From NCBI GenBank assembly GCA_026993045.1, contig JALWWR010000056.1, positions 1-6,911 of the forward strand: a stretch of DNA of 6,911 bases, read 5' to 3'. This stretch comes from Thermodesulfatator sp. Its GTDB lineage: Bacteria; Desulfobacterota; Thermodesulfobacteria; Thermodesulfobacteriales; Thermodesulfobacteriaceae. Shown here in pieces: positions 5,928 to 6,911 of the stretch. Position 1 is the stretch's first letter. Each line of letters opens with the position of its first letter. The position numbers and the translations under genes were made by a program. The notes under the pieces were generated by a model that was given only the letters and a program-made list of their open reading frames with translations, made no database searches and was not told the origin of the DNA.

Positions 5928-6717
5928 CCTCCTTTCCTGCGGGGGCTGTGATCCGGTGTTTTTCTTGGAAGAACTCCCGGAGTTCTTCTCTCAGGCCGAG
6001 GTGGTCTTCTGGAGCAAGGTCAAGGACGAAGAGCCCAAAATTTTAAAAAAATTCCCAGACCAAGGGATCGAGATAGGCTTTTTATGCGGGGCGATAAAGA
6101 GCGCGGGGCAGGAGGAGATGGCCCAGGTTTTTCGGAAGAAGTGCCGCATGGTGGTTGCCGTGGGGGCCTGTGCCCTTTGGGGAGGGATCCCGGGTCTCCT
6201 TTGGGCCTGGGGAGAAGGTCCCCGGCCTGTATCTTCCTTTATAAGTCCCGAGCTTTGCATCCCGGGCTGCCCTCCGGAGGGTCCCACCTGGGCCGCTTGT
6301 CTCCAAGGCCTTCTTTCCGGCCAGCCGCCCAAACCTTCAGAGGAACCGGTCTGCATAGAATGTCCCCGGAATAGACGGCCTTTCCGTCTCTCAAGTTTCA
6401 GGAGGTTCCCGGAGACCGATCCTGAGATCCCAGAATGCTATCTTTCTCTGGGGGTCTTTTGTGCCGGGGCGGTGACCCAGAAGGGCTGTGGGGCCCGATG
6501 CCTCAAGGCCGGCTACCCCTGCCTTGGTTGCTATGGCCCCCCGGCCGGCCTTTCGGCCCGGGGCGAGAGGCTCCTTTCGGCCCTGGTCTCGGCTCTGGTA
6601 CCCCAAAAGGCCAGTCAGGCCCTAACTAGATGGACGGACCCGATAGGCAGTCTTTACCGCTTTGATCTGGCCACCCATCCCTTGCTAAGGAAAAGGTCAT
6701 GCCAAAGGTCCGCTTAG
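5908..6717 (+). CDS. mvhG: MvhG-type [NiFe]-hydrogenase small subunit
   Basis: The 269-aa product carries the electron-relay clusters of a cytoplasmic group 3c hydrogenase. Proximal-cluster ligands are likely C11/C14 (LLSCGGCD), C88 (VGACALWGGIPG) and C121 (IPGCPPEG). The C-terminal half carries C149/C152 (CIECPRNRRPF), C177, C185 (GVFCAGAVTQ), C194, C198 (GCGARCL), C205 and C208 (YPCLGCYGPP), which supply the further clusters. The GVFC, GCGARC and CXGCYGPP blocks are typical of the Mvh/Vhu small subunit. There is no Tat signal peptide, so the enzyme is cytoplasmic and not a periplasmic uptake hydrogenase. It transfers electrons from the MvhA active site to MvhD. The ATG at 5908 has AGGGA eight bases upstream. 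The end overlaps mvhA by 19 bp. Confidence 0.94.
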   Translation: MKIAVHNLLSCGGCDPVFFLEELPEFFSQAEVVFWSKVKDEEPKILKKFPDQGIEIGFLCGAIKSAGQEEMAQVFRKKCRMVVAVGACALWGGIPGLLWAWGEGPRPVSSFISPELCIPGCPPEGPTWAACLQGLLSGQPPKPSEEPVCIECPRNRRPFRLSSFRRFPETDPEIPECYLSLGVFCAGAVTQKGCGARCLKAGYPCLGCYGPPAGLSARGERLLSALVSALVPQKASQALTRWTDPIGSLYRFDLATHPLLRKRSCQRSA

Positions 6718-6911
6718 AAACCATCTCTCGCATCGAAGGGGCCTTGAGCTTAGAAATTAAGATAGATTCCCGGGGAAACCTCCACGGTCTTTCTTGGAAG
6801 ACCGATCTTTTCCGGGGCTTTGAGACTCTAGGGATAGGGCGCCCTCTGGAAGAGATGCCTTTTCTTACGGCCCGCATTTGTGGAATCTGCGCCGAGGCCC
6901 ATCACCTGGCC
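6699..6911 (+). CDS. mvhA: MvhA-type [NiFe]-hydrogenase large subunit, N-terminal part (cut by window)
   Basis: The first 71 residues of the catalytic subunit are present, and the frame is open at the right edge. RIEG (residues 11-14), FRGFE (38-42) and the L1 motif RICGICAEAHHLA (59-71) are clear. C61 and C64 of RICGIC would supply two of the four nickel ligands; the other pair lies near the C-terminus, outside the window. Two small departures stand out: alanine follows RIEG where histidine is usual, and AEA replaces the PVS often seen before HH in group 3c enzymes. The ATG at 6699 lies inside mvhG, with AAGG eight bases upstream. With mvhD and mvhG it completes the H2-oxidising module. Confidence 0.95.
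   Translation, partial: MPKVRLETISRIEGALSLEIKIDSRGNLHGLSWKTDLFRGFETLGIGRPLEEMPFLTARICGICAEAHHLA

Noticed and set aside
5991..6356. Minus-strand open frame antisense to mvhG
   Set aside because: It has no recognisable domain and its composition is that of a reverse-strand shadow. mvhG is clear on the plus strand.
5908..6911. Membrane-bound or periplasmic uptake hydrogenase
   Set aside because: The small subunit has no Tat signal peptide, and the neighbours are mvhD and hdrABC, which indicate the cytoplasmic group 3c type.
1..6911. tRNA, rRNA, CRISPR array, insertion sequence or long direct repeats
   Set aside because: By-eye reading of both strands showed no cloverleaf, regular spaced repeats, transposase motifs or terminal repeats. 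Coding density is almost complete.

Overview
The window reads as a compact stretch of a bacterial chromosome. Genes overlap by a few bases, Shine-Dalgarno sites are clear, one terminator is a hairpin followed by a T-run, and third codon positions are GC-rich in nearly all genes. A cytoplasmic H2-linked HdrABC-MvhDGA set, a nickel-pincer gene (larB) and a MerR-type DNA-binding domain together suggest a strict anaerobe. A thermophilic sulfur- or sulfate-metabolising member of the Desulfobacterota/Thermodesulfobacteria type would fit, but this is inferred from gene style and not proven.

Left edge (1-231): an AT-richer piece holds the tail of an unrecognised reading frame (3-140) and an overlapping alternative small frame (31-186). 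Both are closed by a strong rightward hairpin terminator (201-231).

Minus-strand operon (196-2070, read right to left): an unrecognised all-helical 196-aa protein, then larB (NaAD carboxylase/hydrolase of nickel-pincer nucleotide synthesis), then a Nudix hydrolase of the IPP-isomerase/YfcD type. The first two overlap as ATGA and the last two by 32 bp. The last codons of the Nudix gene lie inside the terminator hairpin.

Divergent gap (2071-2121): about 50 bp separate the two operons. It holds a perfect 7-3-7 inverted repeat directly before the first plus-strand gene.

Plus-strand operon (2122-6911, runs off the right edge): hdrC, hdrB, hdrA, mvhD, mvhG and the start of mvhA, each overlapping the next by 4, 4, 11, 20 and 19 bp. 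This is the complete subunit list of the cytoplasmic flavin-based electron-bifurcating hydrogenase/heterodisulfide reductase complex. H2 is oxidised at MvhA, electrons pass through MvhG and MvhD to the flavin of HdrA, and there they split between ferredoxin and a disulfide reduced through HdrC and HdrB.

The most unusual feature is the first gene. Its HdrC domain, with two intact CX2CX2CX3CP cluster motifs, is fused behind an N-terminal MerR-type winged helix-turn-helix. An electron-transfer subunit of the complex therefore carries a DNA-binding-type module, with a palindrome just upstream of its own gene. This makes it a candidate redox- or flux-sensing autoregulator.
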